From Cognatazoarcus halotolerans (GTDB lineage Bacteria; Pseudomonadota; Gammaproteobacteria; Burkholderiales; Rhodocyclaceae): 64,000 bases of DNA. The notes below the pieces were generated by a model. It was given only the letters and a program-made list of their open reading frames with translations, was not told the origin of the DNA and ran no database searches. The DNA lies in the NCBI RefSeq assembly GCF_009800965.1, contig NZ_WUAF01000011.1, positions 62,001 through 126,000 of the forward strand, given 5' to 3'. Positions within the stretch are counted from its first letter, which is position 1. Each line of letters starts with the position of its first letter. Made by a program: the position numbers and the translations under genes. This document shows positions 7,492 to 17,787 of this stretch, one piece after another.

Positions 7492-8871
7492 TCATTCGTC
7501 CGGCGACGTCGCTGCCGGGTGCGTGGCACTGACCACGGCATCGAGGCGGCCGTGGGACAGTCTGATGCTCAGTGCCTCGCCTGGCCCGACCGACGTGGCC
7601 TCCCGGACAATTCTTCCGTTCTGGTCGCGGACGATGCCGTATCCGCGGGCCAGAACGGATTCGGGGTTGAGATGGGCGAGATTCGCGGCAAGTCCGTCAA
7701 CGCGTTCGTGCTGCCGGCGGATGAGCCGGTTCGCCGCACTACTCAATCGGTCCTCGATATGCCGCAGATGATCCTTCTGGGCACGGAAATCCGGGCGCTT
7801 CCCGGAGAGCCGCGCGGAGAGATTGTCGAGGCAATGCGAATGGGCGCGCAAGCGTGCCGTGGCTGCCCGTTTCAGGCGAGCATCGACGCCTTCAAGACGC
7901 TCGCGCGCCCTGGCAAGCCTTTCTCTCGGATGTATGACGCGAACCGCGGCACGATCGAGACGTTGGGCGGCGTTTTCGAGTGTGCGCGCCGCCGCGCGCA
8001 GGAGTCGCCGGGTCTGCTCGGCGAGGCGCTGGCTGATCGCGACATATGCCGCGGTGGCCAGTTCGGCGGCTGCCGTAGGGGTTGCTGCCCGAAGGTCGGC
8101 GACGAAATCCGCGATGGTGAAATCGGTTTCATGGCCGATCCCGGTTATGACCGGAACGGGGCTGCGGCGGATTACGCGTGCAAGGGCCTCGTCGTTGAAG
8201 GGCCACAGGTCTTCCAGGTTGCCGCCGCCCCGCACCAGCAACAATACGTCGATACCGTCGCGGGAGGCACGTGCGCCAGCGGTCTCTATCGCGCCGGCAA
8301 GCGCGTGCGGAGCTTCCGAACCCTGAACGGTCGAAGGGTAGATCACAATGGGCAGATGCGGGGCGCGGCGGCGCATTGCGGAAAGTACATCTCGCAGGGC
8401 TGCGGCCTGCAGCGACGTGATGATCCCGACGCCGCGCGGAAAGCTTGGCAATGGGCGTTTGTCGGATGCCTTGAAAAGCCCTTCGCGCTCAAGCCGCTCC
8501 CGTAGCGCGAGGAAGGCCTCGTACAGGCTGCCGACGCCTGCGCGGCGGATCGTTTCCACGTTCAGCTGGAAATCGCCCCTTGCTTCGTAAAGCGTTGCCA
8601 GCGCACGAACCTCGACTTTCTGGCCATGGGTCGGCTGAAAGGGAAGCAACTGCGCCTTGCTGCGCCAAAGCGTGCACCGCACCTGGGCTTGCGCATCTTT
8701 CAAGGTGAAATAGATGTGTCCGGATGCGGCTCGGGTGAGATTGGATATTTCGCCCGCGACCCAATGGAGGGGGATGGCGGACTCGAGCGCCTCACGCGCG
8801 AGTGTATTGAGCTCGGCAACCGAGATCGTCTGTTGTCCCCCGGCTGAGGAAAATTCGTTCGCGAAGCTCAT
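7492..8871 (-). CDS. xseA: Exodeoxyribonuclease VII large subunit
   Basis: 459 aa, family length. The N-terminal OB fold carries the signature [20 protein letters not shown] (residues about 41-60), followed by the catalytic domain with the [21 protein letters not shown] and [15 protein letters not shown] segments and a long arginine-rich coiled coil (about 270-400). With the small subunit XseB (not in this window) it degrades single-stranded DNA from both ends. It starts at ATG 8871, facing away from exbB. The 388-bp gap to exbB is described separately. Confidence 0.93.
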   Translation of the reverse strand: MSFANEFSSAGGQQTISVAELNTLAREALESAIPLHWVAGEISNLTRAASGHIYFTLKDAQAQVRCTLWRSKAQLLPFQPTHGQKVEVRALATLYEARGDFQLNVETIRRAGVGSLYEAFLALRERLEREGLFKASDKRPLPSFPRGVGIITSLQAAALRDVLSAMRRRAPHLPIVIYPSTVQGSEAPHALAGAIETAGARASRDGIDVLLLVRGGGNLEDLWPFNDEALARVIRRSPVPVITGIGHETDFTIADFVADLRAATPTAAAELATAAYVAISQRLAEQTRRLLRAAARTLENAAQRLDRAAVRVIHPRERLARARERLEGVDARLKRAATARLRAHSHCLDNLSARLSGKRPDFRAQKDHLRHIEDRLSSAANRLIRRQHERVDGLAANLAHLNPESVLARGYGIVRDQNGRIVREATSVGPGEALSIRLSHGRLDAVVSATHPAATSPDE

Positions 8872-9029
8872 CGGCGCATTTTACGTCAAGTGGCCGGGAG
8901 GTCAGGCCGCAAGCAACGCAGTTCGGAGTCGGAACACTCAGAAGGGGAAGGATGGCGGGGCTGCCATCCACAGCGGTCGGACCTTGTCAAGCCTCGGTAA
9001 CAAAATCTGTCCGGTTGTGTTGGGTGGAT

Positions 9030-9162
9030 CTAAGATATTGAAATAAAAAGAAAAAAATATTGATGCATTTTTGATCGGACGACCTTATTCCCTTTGTTTC
9101 CGGTACCTTCCGGCGTTTCAGCAGGCATGATCCACAAAGTTATCCACAGTTTCTGTGGATTG
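9030..9162. promoter_or_regulatory. AT-rich stretch with clustered DnaA-box-like sites
   Basis: In the 388-bp gap 8872-9259. An AT-rich patch (about 9030-9074) is followed by TGATCCACA (9128-9136, one mismatch), a perfect DnaA box TTATCCACA (9140-9148) and a reverse CAATCCACA (9162-9154, two mismatches). The last two form a perfect inverted repeat ATCCACAG-TTT-CTGTGGAT (9142-9160). A further weak match CCATCCACA is at 8964-8972. It could be a DnaA titration or regulatory site, or an operator for exbB. The rest of the gap shows nothing clear. Confidence 0.5.
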
Positions 9163-9259
9163 AGGTCGAGACCGTGTGGGGCTGGCCGCGTTCCAGAACT
9201 TGCAGAATGCGTCGCGGCGGGGATAGAGTCCCGCGTTTGGCAACTCCGGAGTGTGAGGC

Positions 9260-9868
9260 GTGTTCGCAATCATCGAGGCCGCGGGATGGCCTATCTGGCC
9301 GCTGTTGTTCGCATCCATCATTGCCGTGGCTCTCATCATCGAACGCTCGATCACGCTGAGACGCTCGAAAATCGTTCCTCCGGGACTGCTCGAGAAGATC
9401 GTGGCCGAGTACCGGCAGAAGGGCGTCTCGGCTGACATGGTCAATCGGGTGGCTGCGCACTCGCCTCTTGGAAGGGTTCTGGCGGCGGGATTGCGCAACG
9501 TGAGAAGTCCGCGCGACGTCATGAAAGAGTCGATCGAAGAAGCGGGGCGTGCCGTCGTCCATGACATGGAGCGCTTTCTGACCACCCTCGGGACCATCGC
9601 GTCGATCAGCCCGCTCATGGGGCTTTTTGGAACGATCATCGGGATGATCGAGATTTTCGGTTCTCAAGGCCCGTCGGGCGGCAGTCCACAGCAACTGGCC
9701 CACGGCATATCGATCGCCCTGTACAACACTGGATTCGGCCTCATGATCGCCATTCCGAGCATGATTTTCTGGCGGCATTTCCGCGCCCTGGTGAATGCCT
9801 TCGTGATCGACATGGAGCAGCAGGCGGTCAAGCTCGTCGAGGTTGTCCACGGCGAACGACGTAATTGA
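9260..9868 (+). CDS. exbB: ExbB/TolQ/MotA-family proton channel protein
   Basis: 202 aa with three membrane segments: residues about 9-27, 110-132 and 145-168. The MotA/TolQ/ExbB domain is shown by PLMGLFGTIIGMIEIF and LYNTGFGLMIAIPSM. With ExbD it forms an energising complex that uses the proton gradient. The start is GTG 9260 with GGAG 9 nt upstream. Because lpxK and kdsB follow, the pair could serve general envelope transport; ExbB and TolQ cannot be told apart with confidence by eye. Confidence 0.85.
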   Translation: MFAIIEAAGWPIWPLLFASIIAVALIIERSITLRRSKIVPPGLLEKIVAEYRQKGVSADMVNRVAAHSPLGRVLAAGLRNVRSPRDVMKESIEEAGRAVVHDMERFLTTLGTIASISPLMGLFGTIIGMIEIFGSQGPSGGSPQQLAHGISIALYNTGFGLMIAIPSMIFWRHFRALVNAFVIDMEQQAVKLVEVVHGERRN

Positions 9869-9883
9869 CCGGCGGACAGTTCG

Positions 9884-10306
9884 ATGAGATTCCAGAGCAA
9901 TCGCAGGCAGGAAGAACCGGAGATCAACCTGATCCCGCTGATCGACGTGCTGCTGGTGATCATCATCTTCCTGATGCTCACCACCACCTATTCGCGCTTT
10001 GCGGGGCTCGAGATAAACCTTCCGAGCTCGACCGCGGATGCGACGGAAAGCGAGCCCAATGAAGTGAATGTGGCGGTGACGGCGAATGGCGACGTGCTGA
10101 TCGACAAGCGCCCGGTCGGTGCCCGAGACATCGCGTCCATAGCAGCAGCGCTGGGCAGAGCGGCCGCTACCACGGGGAAGTCTCCGGTGGTGATCATAAG
10201 CGCCGATGCGAAGGCAACGCATCAGAGTGTCATCGATGTGATGCAGGCGGCACAGCAGGCCGGACTCGAACAGATTTCGTTTGCTACGCAGACGGCCAAG
10301 CGGTAG
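9884..10306 (+). CDS. exbD: ExbD/TolR-family protein
   Basis: 140 aa with one N-terminal membrane helix (IDVLLVIIIFLMLTTTY, residues about 20-36) carrying the conserved Asp (INLIPLIDVLLVI) that takes part in proton flow, then a periplasmic domain. It follows exbB by 15 bp and precedes lpxK by 9 bp, so the genes are co-transcribed. Partner of ExbB. Confidence 0.87.
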   Translation: MRFQSNRRQEEPEINLIPLIDVLLVIIIFLMLTTTYSRFAGLEINLPSSTADATESEPNEVNVAVTANGDVLIDKRPVGARDIASIAAALGRAAATTGKSPVVIISADAKATHQSVIDVMQAAQQAGLEQISFATQTAKR

Positions 10307-10315
10307 GCGTATCGG

Positions 10316-11335
10316 GTGGCCAGCCGCGGCGCACCGGCATTCTGGCAGCAGCGTGGGCTCAAGGCCCGCGCGCTGCTTCCGCTGGCCCTCGTTTTCGGCG
10401 CCTTGTCGGCGTTTCGGCGAAGTCTCTTTCTCCGGGGTGTCCTCAAGGTGCAACGTGTGCCGCGACCGGTCGTCGTGGTCGGGAACATTGCGGTAGGCGG
10501 CAGTGGCAAGACGCCTGTGGTGGTGTGGTTGTGCGAGCGACTTCGCGAGGCGGGCCACTCGCCGGGAATTCTGAGTCGCGGCTACGGCGGACGGGTCGAG
10601 GGGGTCGCCGAGGTGCCGGCCCGTGATGCGGACCCGGCGGTTTTTGGCGATGAACCGGTGTTGCTCGCTGCGCTGACCGGAGCGCCGGTTTTTGTGGGCA
10701 GAGACCGGCCCGCTGCTGCACGTGCCCTGTTGGCTGCCCATCCGGACTGCTCTGTGCTGGTGAGCGATGATGGCTTGCAGCATTACCCGATGGGCCGTGA
10801 TGTCGAGATCATCGTCGTGGACCCCGCGGTCCTCGGAAATCGCTACCGGTTGCCCGCAGGTCCCTTGCGCGAGCCGATGGAGCGGCTTGCAGAGGCCGAT
10901 TTGGTGTTGCTGCACGGTGGTATGGACGCACAGCTCGAGGCAGCCCGCGGCACGGCGGAGGTGTTCGCGATGAGGCTTCAGCCGGGCGATTTGGTGGCAG
11001 TTGACGGGTCAGGAGCGAGCGCGCCGCTTTCGACGTTCCGTGGTCGAACTGTCCATGCGGTCGCCGGAATTGGCCGGCCGGAGCGATTTTTCGATACCCT
11101 GCGCCGGGCCGGTGTCGAGCCGATCTGCCACGCCTTTGCGGATCATCACCCATTCGTGGCCGAAGACCTGCGCTTCAAAGATGCATTTCCACTGCTGATG
11201 ACCGCCAAGGATGCGGTAAAATGCCGGGCTTTCGCGCCGCCGGACAGCTGGGTGCTGCCGGTTGCGGCGCAGCTCGATCGGGGTGCTTTCAGAATCGTGA
11301 TGGAGAAGCTGGTCCATGGACAGTCGTCTGCTTGA
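10316..11335 (+). CDS. lpxK: Tetraacyldisaccharide 4'-kinase
   Basis: 339 aa. It phosphorylates the 4' position of the lipid A disaccharide precursor at the inner membrane. An N-terminal hydrophobic helix (about 20-31) anchors it; the P-loop [11 protein letters not shown] is at residues 56-66, and [19 protein letters not shown] is the family signature. The start is GTG 10316. It overlaps trm112 by 20 nt and is part of the exbB-adk run. Confidence 0.93.
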   Translation: MASRGAPAFWQQRGLKARALLPLALVFGALSAFRRSLFLRGVLKVQRVPRPVVVVGNIAVGGSGKTPVVVWLCERLREAGHSPGILSRGYGGRVEGVAEVPARDADPAVFGDEPVLLAALTGAPVFVGRDRPAAARALLAAHPDCSVLVSDDGLQHYPMGRDVEIIVVDPAVLGNRYRLPAGPLREPMERLAEADLVLLHGGMDAQLEAARGTAEVFAMRLQPGDLVAVDGSGASAPLSTFRGRTVHAVAGIGRPERFFDTLRRAGVEPICHAFADHHPFVAEDLRFKDAFPLLMTAKDAVKCRAFAPPDSWVLPVAAQLDRGAFRIVMEKLVHGQSSA

Positions 11336-11492
11336 AATCCTGGTTTGCCCGCTCTGCAAAGGGCCGCTCGATTATCGCAAGGCCGAACAGGAACTGGTCT
11401 GCAAGCCATGCAGGCTCGCCTACCCGGTGCGTGATGGCATTCCGGTGATGCTCGAGGACGAAGCTCGGCAGATGCCCGCTACCGAGGATTGA
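11316..11492 (+). CDS. Trm112/YcaR-family zinc-ribbon-like small protein
   Basis: 58 aa: starts [18 protein letters not shown], ends with the conserved [18 protein letters not shown] block. CPLC (11-14) and CKPC (29-32) form two cysteine pairs, so zinc may be bound. The Trm112/UPF0434 family sits next to kdsB or lpxK in many proteobacteria; eukaryotic Trm112 activates methyltransferases, but the bacterial role is not settled. ATG 11316 lies inside the lpxK end, in another frame, and the stop is 4 bp before kdsB. Small and easily missed, but the family match is clear. Confidence 0.88.
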   Translation: MDSRLLEILVCPLCKGPLDYRKAEQELVCKPCRLAYPVRDGIPVMLEDEARQMPATED

Positions 11493-11496
11493 TGCG

Positions 11497-12273
11497 ATGG
11501 CCGGCTTCAAGGTCGTGATTCCGGCCCGCTTTGCCTCGAGCCGTCTGCCAGGAAAGCCGCTGGCCGACATCGGTGGCAAACCGATGGTGGTACGTGTGCT
11601 CGAACGCGCCCGCCAGGCGGGTGCCGACGAGGTCTGGGTGGCGACCGACCATTCCGGTGTCGCGGCTGCAGTGGAGTCTGCCGGCGGATCGGTCGTGCTG
11701 ACGCGTGAGGATCATCCCAGTGGTACCGACAGGCTCGCCGAGGTCGTGGCTCGTCTGGGCTGGGATGACGAAACCTTGGTTGTCAATGTCCAGGGCGACG
11801 AACCGCTGATCGAGCCGACGCTCGTGAGTCGGGTCGCGCAAGTTCTTGCGGATGATCGCGAAGCGTCCATTGCGACCGCAAGCCATCCGATCGACGATCC
11901 GGAAGAGTTGTTCAATCCCAATGTGGTCAAGGTCGTATGCGATAGCCATGATCGTGCGCTCTATTTTTCGCGTGCGAGTATTCCCTGGGCGCGTGATGCG
12001 TTTGCAGATGGCGGACGCGGCGTGCCCCCGGGATTCGTGATGCAGCGTCATGTCGGCCTCTATGCATACCGGGCAGCCTTTCTGCGGCGTTATGCCGACC
12101 TCCAGCCTTCCCCGATCGAGACCTGGGAAGCGCTGGAGCAGCTGAGGGCGTTGTGGCATGGCTACCGTATCAGGGTTCTTGCGATCGATTCGGCGCCACC
12201 CGCGGGTGTCGACACGCAGGCGGATCTCGAGCGGGTTCGCAAGGTGTTTGACCGCATGGGTGATTGTGGTTAA
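11497..12273 (+). CDS. kdsB: 3-deoxy-manno-octulosonate cytidylyltransferase
   Basis: 258 aa, family length. Activates KDO as CMP-KDO for LPS inner core synthesis in the cytoplasm. Signatures: [19 protein letters not shown] at the start, the nucleotide-binding WVATDHSGV and [14 protein letters not shown], and [10 protein letters not shown] for the metal site. It lies between trm112 and adk with lpxK upstream, consistent with an LPS group. Confidence 0.95.
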   Translation: MAGFKVVIPARFASSRLPGKPLADIGGKPMVVRVLERARQAGADEVWVATDHSGVAAAVESAGGSVVLTREDHPSGTDRLAEVVARLGWDDETLVVNVQGDEPLIEPTLVSRVAQVLADDREASIATASHPIDDPEELFNPNVVKVVCDSHDRALYFSRASIPWARDAFADGGRGVPPGFVMQRHVGLYAYRAAFLRRYADLQPSPIETWEALEQLRALWHGYRIRVLAIDSAPPAGVDTQADLERVRKVFDRMGDCG

Positions 12274-12990
<717 letters not shown>

Positions 12991-13015
12991 TCATCCCTGC
13001 TCAGGCCGGGTCAAG

Positions 13016-13060
13016 AGGCGTGCCAGGAGACGATGCGTCCCTGGCACGCCTTCTCTTTTT
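13016..13060 (+). terminator. Rho-independent terminator after adk
   Basis: Perfect 12-bp stem (13016-13027 with 13040-13051), 12-nt loop, then TCTCTTTTT. Confidence 0.93.
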
Positions 13061-13075
13061 AGTGAGACGGGTTCG

Positions 13076-14332
13076 ATGGCACCTCCCAACGCCTTGTACG
13101 CGCAGTCCGGCGGCGTCACTGCGGTAATCAATGCTTCCGCCTGTGGGGTGATCGAAACTGCACGACGGCATCCTCGACGTATTGGCAGGATGCTTGCGGC
13201 GCGGAACGGGATTCTTGGGTTGCTTTCCGAAAGCTTGGTGGATACCGGGAGCTTCGCGAACGATCAGCTGATTGGCATGCGAAATACACCCGGGGGTATC
13301 TTTGGCTCGTGTCGTTTTGATCTCGACGAAGAGCGCGACAATCCTGCGCAGTACGATCGGATCTTTGAGGTACTCGCGACGCACAGGGTCGGTTACCTCT
13401 TCTACAACGGGGGCAACGGGTCGATGCGAACCGCGCGACAGATCGCGGAATCGGCGCTTCGCCGGGATTATCCGTTGGTCGTCGTGGGGATTCCCAAGAC
13501 CGTCGACAACGATATCGTCGAGACAGATTGTTGTCCCGGTTACGGTTCGGCGATCAAGTATCTGGCGACGTCGATGCGAGAGGCGTCGATCGATCTGGCC
13601 TCGATGAGCACCCGGCGGGGGCGGGTGTTCGTTCTCGAGGTCATGGGGCGCAATGCCGGCTGGTTGGCTGCCGGCTGTGGGCTGGCCGCAGACCGGGAGG
13701 ATGCGGCCCCACATCTGGTATTGCTGCCGGAAGTGACGTTCGACGAGGCGCGGGTGCTCGCCGCGATCAAGACATGTGTCGCGCGGCTCGGCTACTGCGC
13801 GATCGCGGTGGCCGAGGGCGTCCGCTCTTCCGATGGCAAGGCGCTGGCGCAGGTCGCCACGGACCCCGCGGGTTATGTCCAGCTGGGGGGGGCGGGGGCC
13901 TTCGTGGCGGGCAGGGTCGCCAGTGTGCTTGGATACAAGGTGCATCATGCGATCGGTGATTACCTGCAACGTGCAGCACGCCATCTTGTTTCGGCCACCG
14001 ACGATGCGCAGGCCCATGCTGTTGGCGTGTTCTCGGTGGAGGCGGCGCTGCGAGGCCAGAGTGGTGTTTGCTGCGTCATCAGACGAACTTCTTCCACGCC
14101 ATACTGCTGGCAGGTGGACTCGGTGCCGCTTGCAGACGTGGCCGATTTCGAGCGCACCTTGCCGCCCGAGTACATCCGCGGGGATGGCCTGCACGTGAGC
14201 GAGGCATTTCGTGCCTGGGCGCAGCCACTCATCACAGGTGAATGCCTGCCGGCGTTCCGGGACGGACTCCCGCGTTACTGGCAGCCGCGTCTGGTCGAGA
14301 TGCCGCGGCTGCTCGAGCCCTACACGATCTAG
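13076..14332 (+). CDS. Diphosphate-dependent 6-phosphofructokinase
   Basis: 418 aa phosphofructokinase. GGNGS (112-116) and PKTVDND (140-146) indicate pyrophosphate rather than ATP as phosphoryl donor (ATP enzymes have GGDGS with PGTIDND). MGRNAGW (190-196) is the sugar-phosphate site. PPi-PFK is reversible, so it can serve glycolysis and gluconeogenesis, useful for an organism growing on acids and aromatics. It starts 15 bp after the adk terminator, so its promoter must be inside or close to that terminator, or read-through feeds it. Its stop overlaps that of the convergent PEBP gene. Confidence 0.88.
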   Translation: MAPPNALYAQSGGVTAVINASACGVIETARRHPRRIGRMLAARNGILGLLSESLVDTGSFANDQLIGMRNTPGGIFGSCRFDLDEERDNPAQYDRIFEVLATHRVGYLFYNGGNGSMRTARQIAESALRRDYPLVVVGIPKTVDNDIVETDCCPGYGSAIKYLATSMREASIDLASMSTRRGRVFVLEVMGRNAGWLAAGCGLAADREDAAPHLVLLPEVTFDEARVLAAIKTCVARLGYCAIAVAEGVRSSDGKALAQVATDPAGYVQLGGAGAFVAGRVASVLGYKVHHAIGDYLQRAARHLVSATDDAQAHAVGVFSVEAALRGQSGVCCVIRRTSSTPYCWQVDSVPLADVADFERTLPPEYIRGDGLHVSEAFRAWAQPLITGECLPAFRDGLPRYWQPRLVEMPRLLEPYTI

Positions 14333-14958
14333 GGCTTCACGGACGGATTGAGCGAATAGGTTCCAGTGATCGATGCCTTGTCGAGCACGTGGCCCGAAAT
14401 GGCATCGCGTACCGCCTGACCGGTGATTGCCCCCGGAATGTCGGGCCGCTCAACGTCCAAGGCGTACAGGGTGAAGACGTAGCGATGAATAATTTCATCG
14501 TTCCAGGGCGGGCAGGGGCCGTCGTAACCGTAGTAGTCGCCGCTCATCTGCGCATCGCTTGCGAACCAGCCGGTGTAGTCATTGATGCCCTGTCGCGTCC
14601 CGCGCGCCGCAGCTGGGCCGGATTTCCCCGTTGCCGTAACCCCGTCGCTGAATTCGGCTTCGAGGATCGGTGATGCGTCGGCTGGCAGATCTACGAGGAT
14701 CCAGTGAAAGAAGTCTACACGCGGCAGTGAAGCCGGGACGGTACGTCCTTCCTGATTGACGTCGTCTCCACGGCTGGGTACGTCGGGATCGTGGCAGATG
14801 AGCGCGAGCGATCTAGTCCCGGGGGGAAGCCCGGACCATGCGAGCTGGGGATTCCTGTTCGGTGCAAGGGCCACATGGCCTTCCGCGGCAGGATTGCAAA
14901 ATGCGAAGGAATCCGGAATTCGTTCGCCATCATTGAAGCTCGTGCTGGTCAGTTTCAT
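14329..14958 (-). CDS. YbhB/YbcL-type phosphatidylethanolamine-binding (PEBP) protein
   Basis: 209 aa from ATG 14958 (GGAGG 5 nt before it). PEBP signatures: ICHDPDVP near residues 58-65, FHWILVDLP, and the C-terminal YDGPCPPWNDEIIHRYVFTLYALD ligand-site region (only part of it is conserved in all members). No signal peptide, so probably cytoplasmic. The bacterial family has no agreed function. Its stop TAG and the pfp stop TAG share the CTAG at 14329-14332. Confidence 0.88.
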   Translation of the reverse strand: MKLTSTSFNDGERIPDSFAFCNPAAEGHVALAPNRNPQLAWSGLPPGTRSLALICHDPDVPSRGDDVNQEGRTVPASLPRVDFFHWILVDLPADASPILEAEFSDGVTATGKSGPAAARGTRQGINDYTGWFASDAQMSGDYYGYDGPCPPWNDEIIHRYVFTLYALDVERPDIPGAITGQAVRDAISGHVLDKASITGTYSLNPSVKP

Positions 14959-15026
14959 GCCTGCCTCCACTTTGGAGCACAACCTGAAGTCAGGTTGCCA
15001 TCAGCCCGAATTGTAGCGCTGCCTCG

Positions 15027-16565
15027 CTAAGCTGCGGCCTTGCGTCTGAAGTCGGCCGGCCTGAATCCGAGGATGAAGAGCGTCGCGAAGTAGGCTACGG
15101 CGCCGACGGCAACGACACCGGCCAGCTTCGCGACGCGTGCAATTCCTTGCCCGGCAAGCCAGCTTTCGGCGCTGCCGGCCGCAAACCACAAGCTTGCCCC
15201 AAGGACCAGCAGTGCGATGGCCAGTTTGCCGAGGAACAGCCCCCAACCGTCTTGCGGCGCATAGATGCCCTTGGCACGAAGGCCGCGATAGAGCATGCCG
15301 GCGTTCAGGCACGAGGCAAGACCGATGGACAGCGCCAGTCCTGCGTGCTGGAGGGGCGTTATGAAAGCGAGGTTCATGAGCTGTGTGGCGATCAGCGTGA
15401 CGATCGCGATTTTGACGGGCGTGCGGATGTCCTGACGGGCGTAGAACCCGGGGGCGAGCACCTTTACCAGGATAAGTCCGGTGAGGCCAATGCTGTAGGC
15501 CATGAGCGCGTCGCGAGTGTGAGCGACATCCGCGGCTTCGAACGCACCATAGTGAAACAGCGTGGCAACCAGCGGGACGGCAAGAACTGCCAGGGCCAGG
15601 GCTGCTGGCAAGGTCAGCATGAGCGTAAGCCGCAATCCCCAGTCGAGCAGTGAGGAAAATTCCTCGTGCCGCTCGTCGGCATGCAGTTTGGAGAGGCTGG
15701 GCAAGAGGATGGTCCCCAGTGCGACGCCCAGCATGCCTGCCGGAAACTCCATCAGGCGGTCGGCGTAATAGAGCCACGAGACGCTCCCGCTTGGCAGAAA
15801 GGATGCGAACACCGTGTTGATCAGAAGAGAAATCTGGCTGACCGAAACGCCCAGCGTGGCCGGCGCCATGAGCTTGAGGATCCGGTTCACACCCGGATCG
15901 CGCAAGGTGAAGTCGAATCTGGGCAACATGCCGATTCGTCGCAACGGGGCGATCTGTAGTGCCAGCTGCAAGGCCCCGCCGATGAACACGGCCCAGGCCA
16001 GCGCCGCTACCGGGGGGTTGAAGTACGGGGCAGCGAAGAGTGCCATCGCGATGAACGAGATATTCAGCAGGACCGGAGTGAAGGCGGGTACCGCGAATCG
16101 ACTCCAGGTGTTGAGCACGCCGCCCGAGAGCGCCACGAGTGACATGAACAGGATGTAGGGGAAGGTGATACGGGTAAGTTCGACGGTCAGCGCGAACTTG
16201 TCGGCATCTTCCGAGAAACCCGGAGCGGAGACATAGATGATCAGCGGAGCTGCGACAACGCCGAGCAGCGAGACGAGCAGTACGACCAGACCGAGTATTG
16301 TCGCGACCCGGTTGATGAGCGTATGGGCTTCGGTATCGCCACGACGGTTCTTGTACTCCGCGAGAATCGGGACGAATGCCTGCGAGAATGCGCCTTCCGC
16401 GAAGAGCCTGCGCAGTAGATTGGGAAGCCGGAATGCGACAAAAAACGCGTCTGTAACCAGGCCAGCACCGAATGCGCGCGCGATCACGAAGTCGCGCACA
16501 AAGCCCAGAACGCGGGAGAGGAGTGTCATGCCGCTGACGGTTGCCAGCGCGCGTAGAAGATTCAT
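15027..16565 (-). CDS. murJ: Lipid II flippase MurJ
   Basis: 512 aa, the E. coli MurJ length, with about 14 membrane segments. The start [25 protein letters not shown] and the motif [27 protein letters not shown] are diagnostic. It moves lipid II across the inner membrane for peptidoglycan. ATG 16565 was chosen over the upstream frame end at 16643 because it fits the family start. It diverges from rpsT, a common pairing in proteobacteria. Confidence 0.95.
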   Translation of the reverse strand: MNLLRALATVSGMTLLSRVLGFVRDFVIARAFGAGLVTDAFFVAFRLPNLLRRLFAEGAFSQAFVPILAEYKNRRGDTEAHTLINRVATILGLVVLLVSLLGVVAAPLIIYVSAPGFSEDADKFALTVELTRITFPYILFMSLVALSGGVLNTWSRFAVPAFTPVLLNISFIAMALFAAPYFNPPVAALAWAVFIGGALQLALQIAPLRRIGMLPRFDFTLRDPGVNRILKLMAPATLGVSVSQISLLINTVFASFLPSGSVSWLYYADRLMEFPAGMLGVALGTILLPSLSKLHADERHEEFSSLLDWGLRLTLMLTLPAALALAVLAVPLVATLFHYGAFEAADVAHTRDALMAYSIGLTGLILVKVLAPGFYARQDIRTPVKIAIVTLIATQLMNLAFITPLQHAGLALSIGLASCLNAGMLYRGLRAKGIYAPQDGWGLFLGKLAIALLVLGASLWFAAGSAESWLAGQGIARVAKLAGVVAVGAVAYFATLFILGFRPADFRRKAAA

Positions 16566-16676
16566 GTGTCTGCGTTCGACGTTTATGGCCAAGGTCGCGG
16601 ATGATACCGGATGCCGATCGATGCGGTTTCGGTGCGTCGTCAATCCGGGAGTTCGCCGCGCTTGGTGCGATTTTAG

Positions 16677-16705
16677 TTGCTAACTCCCCCCGGGCTGGCT
16701 AGAAT
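16677..16705 (+). promoter_or_regulatory. rpsT promoter
   Basis: TTGCTA (16677-16682), 17-nt spacer and TAGAAT (16700-16705), followed by a leader of about 30 nt to the rpsT ATG. Confidence 0.7.
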
Positions 16706-16742
16706 CGCGGGTTTCGTAAACCAAACAACGGAATTTCTCGAC

Positions 16743-17009
16743 ATGGCCAATTCGGCACAAGCCCGCAAACGCGCGCGTCAAGCCTTGACGGCACGCGCCC
16801 ATAATGCAAGCTTGCGTTCGCGCCTGCGTACCGCGATCAAGGCAGTGCGCAAGGCCGTCGCAGCAGGTGACAAGTCTGCCGCCCAGCAGGTGTTTCAGGC
16901 GTCCACCAGCACGATCGACAGCATCGCTGACAAGAAAATCATTCACAAGAACAAGGCCGCTCGCCACAAGAGCCGTCTGTCTGCCGCGATCAAGGGCATG
17001 GCTGCTTGA
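16743..17009 (+). CDS. rpsT: 30S ribosomal protein S20
   Basis: 88 aa, very basic, starting [13 protein letters not shown] and ending with [18 protein letters not shown], as in S20. It binds 16S rRNA in the small subunit. The ribosome site is weak (no AGGAG within 15 nt), as is common for S20, whose synthesis is self-regulated in E. coli. A strong terminator follows. Confidence 0.96.
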   Translation: MANSAQARKRARQALTARAHNASLRSRLRTAIKAVRKAVAAGDKSAAQQVFQASTSTIDSIADKKIIHKNKAARHKSRLSAAIKGMAA

Positions 17010-17031
17010 TCGACGCTGAAGTATGAATGCT

Positions 17032-17064
17032 AGAACGGCGACCACAGGGTCGCCGTTCTTTTTT
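17032..17064 (+). terminator. Rho-independent terminator after rpsT
   Basis: 12-bp perfect stem (17032-17043 and 17048-17059), 4-nt loop ACAG, then a run of T to 17064. Confidence 0.95.
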
Positions 17065-17149
17065 GGTCTTCTCCAAGCTGAGCGGTTACGTTTCCGCCGC
17101 AGAACATCCAACGGTCGCGTCCGGTTGGTGATTTCCTGCTCTGGCGGGT

Positions 17150-17446
17150 TCAGACGGCGGTCGTTTCGGGGTCAACGGTGTCGACCTGGAGGTTGTTGTC
17201 CTTCGCGAAATTAACCAGAAAATTGTAGGCGAGGGGTTCGACATCGTGGAGGCGGGCATCGACAACAACGGTTTTGTCGCCCTTCAGAGAGCATCCGGGA
17301 CGCACGTACGGTGAGTACATCATCCGGTTGTCAGCTCCGAATGCGGACATGACGCCGCAAAGCCTGTCTGCCCAGTCGCTGGGCCTGAATTTCTTGCCTT
17401 CATTGGTGACGCCGACGATGACAAAGCTCTGGATTCTTGATTTCAT
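17150..17446 (-). CDS. DUF3579 family protein
   Basis: 98 aa starting MKSRIQSFVIVGVTNEGKKF. I recognise the DUF3579 pattern (FRPSDWADRLCGVMSAFG, and the SPYVRPG and VVDARLHDVEPLAYNF blocks), found mostly in betaproteobacteria, function unknown. It is compact, soluble and without a signal peptide. The frame extends upstream to 17665, but that extension is arginine-rich low-quality sequence and does not resemble the family. It stands alone, convergent with rpsT. Confidence 0.78.
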   Translation of the reverse strand: MKSRIQSFVIVGVTNEGKKFRPSDWADRLCGVMSAFGADNRMMYSPYVRPGCSLKGDKTVVVDARLHDVEPLAYNFLVNFAKDNNLQVDTVDPETTAV

Positions 17447-17707
17447 TTTCCGAGCCGCGAGGCTGTAAACAGGACGGTGGACAAACTTGCGCGAGAGTCG
17501 TCGCCGGGGGCGGGCGTTCGGCTGCCTTTGGAGGCCCGTGCAGCGATGCTGCCGAATGGTATCAGAAAACGGTCGTTTCGCATGGCGCGCGGCTTGTCCA
17601 CAAGGTGAACTTCTCGCCCGTACCGGTACGGCAGCCGAAGAACCCGAGGGGGGCGAACTATACAATCGAGGCCGCTTTCGCTTACCATTGGCGGTCAGTT
17701 TGACGCC

Positions 17708-17737
17708 GACGGCGGCCCGTGCCGCCGTCTGCTTTTT
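17708..17737 (+). terminator. Terminator-like hairpin in the argD leader region
   Basis: Nine-base-pair GC stem GACGGCGGC-CCGT-GCCGCCGTC (17708-17729) followed by TGCTTTTT. It lies about 50 bp before argD and about 45 bp after a TACAAT -10-like box (17661-17666, no clear -35). This could be a leader attenuator, the end of a short RNA, or a leftover terminator. The remaining part of the gap 17447-17787 shows no gene that I can support. Confidence 0.6.
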
Positions 17738-17787
17738 AGATCACGGGGCCCGAATCGGGGCTTTCGTCTCGGCACTCGGGGAGAGTG

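Noticed and set aside
9140-10915. 591-residue open frame on the minus strand
   Set aside because: Covers exbB, exbD and lpxK in antisense, His/Arg-rich without domains; a shadow.
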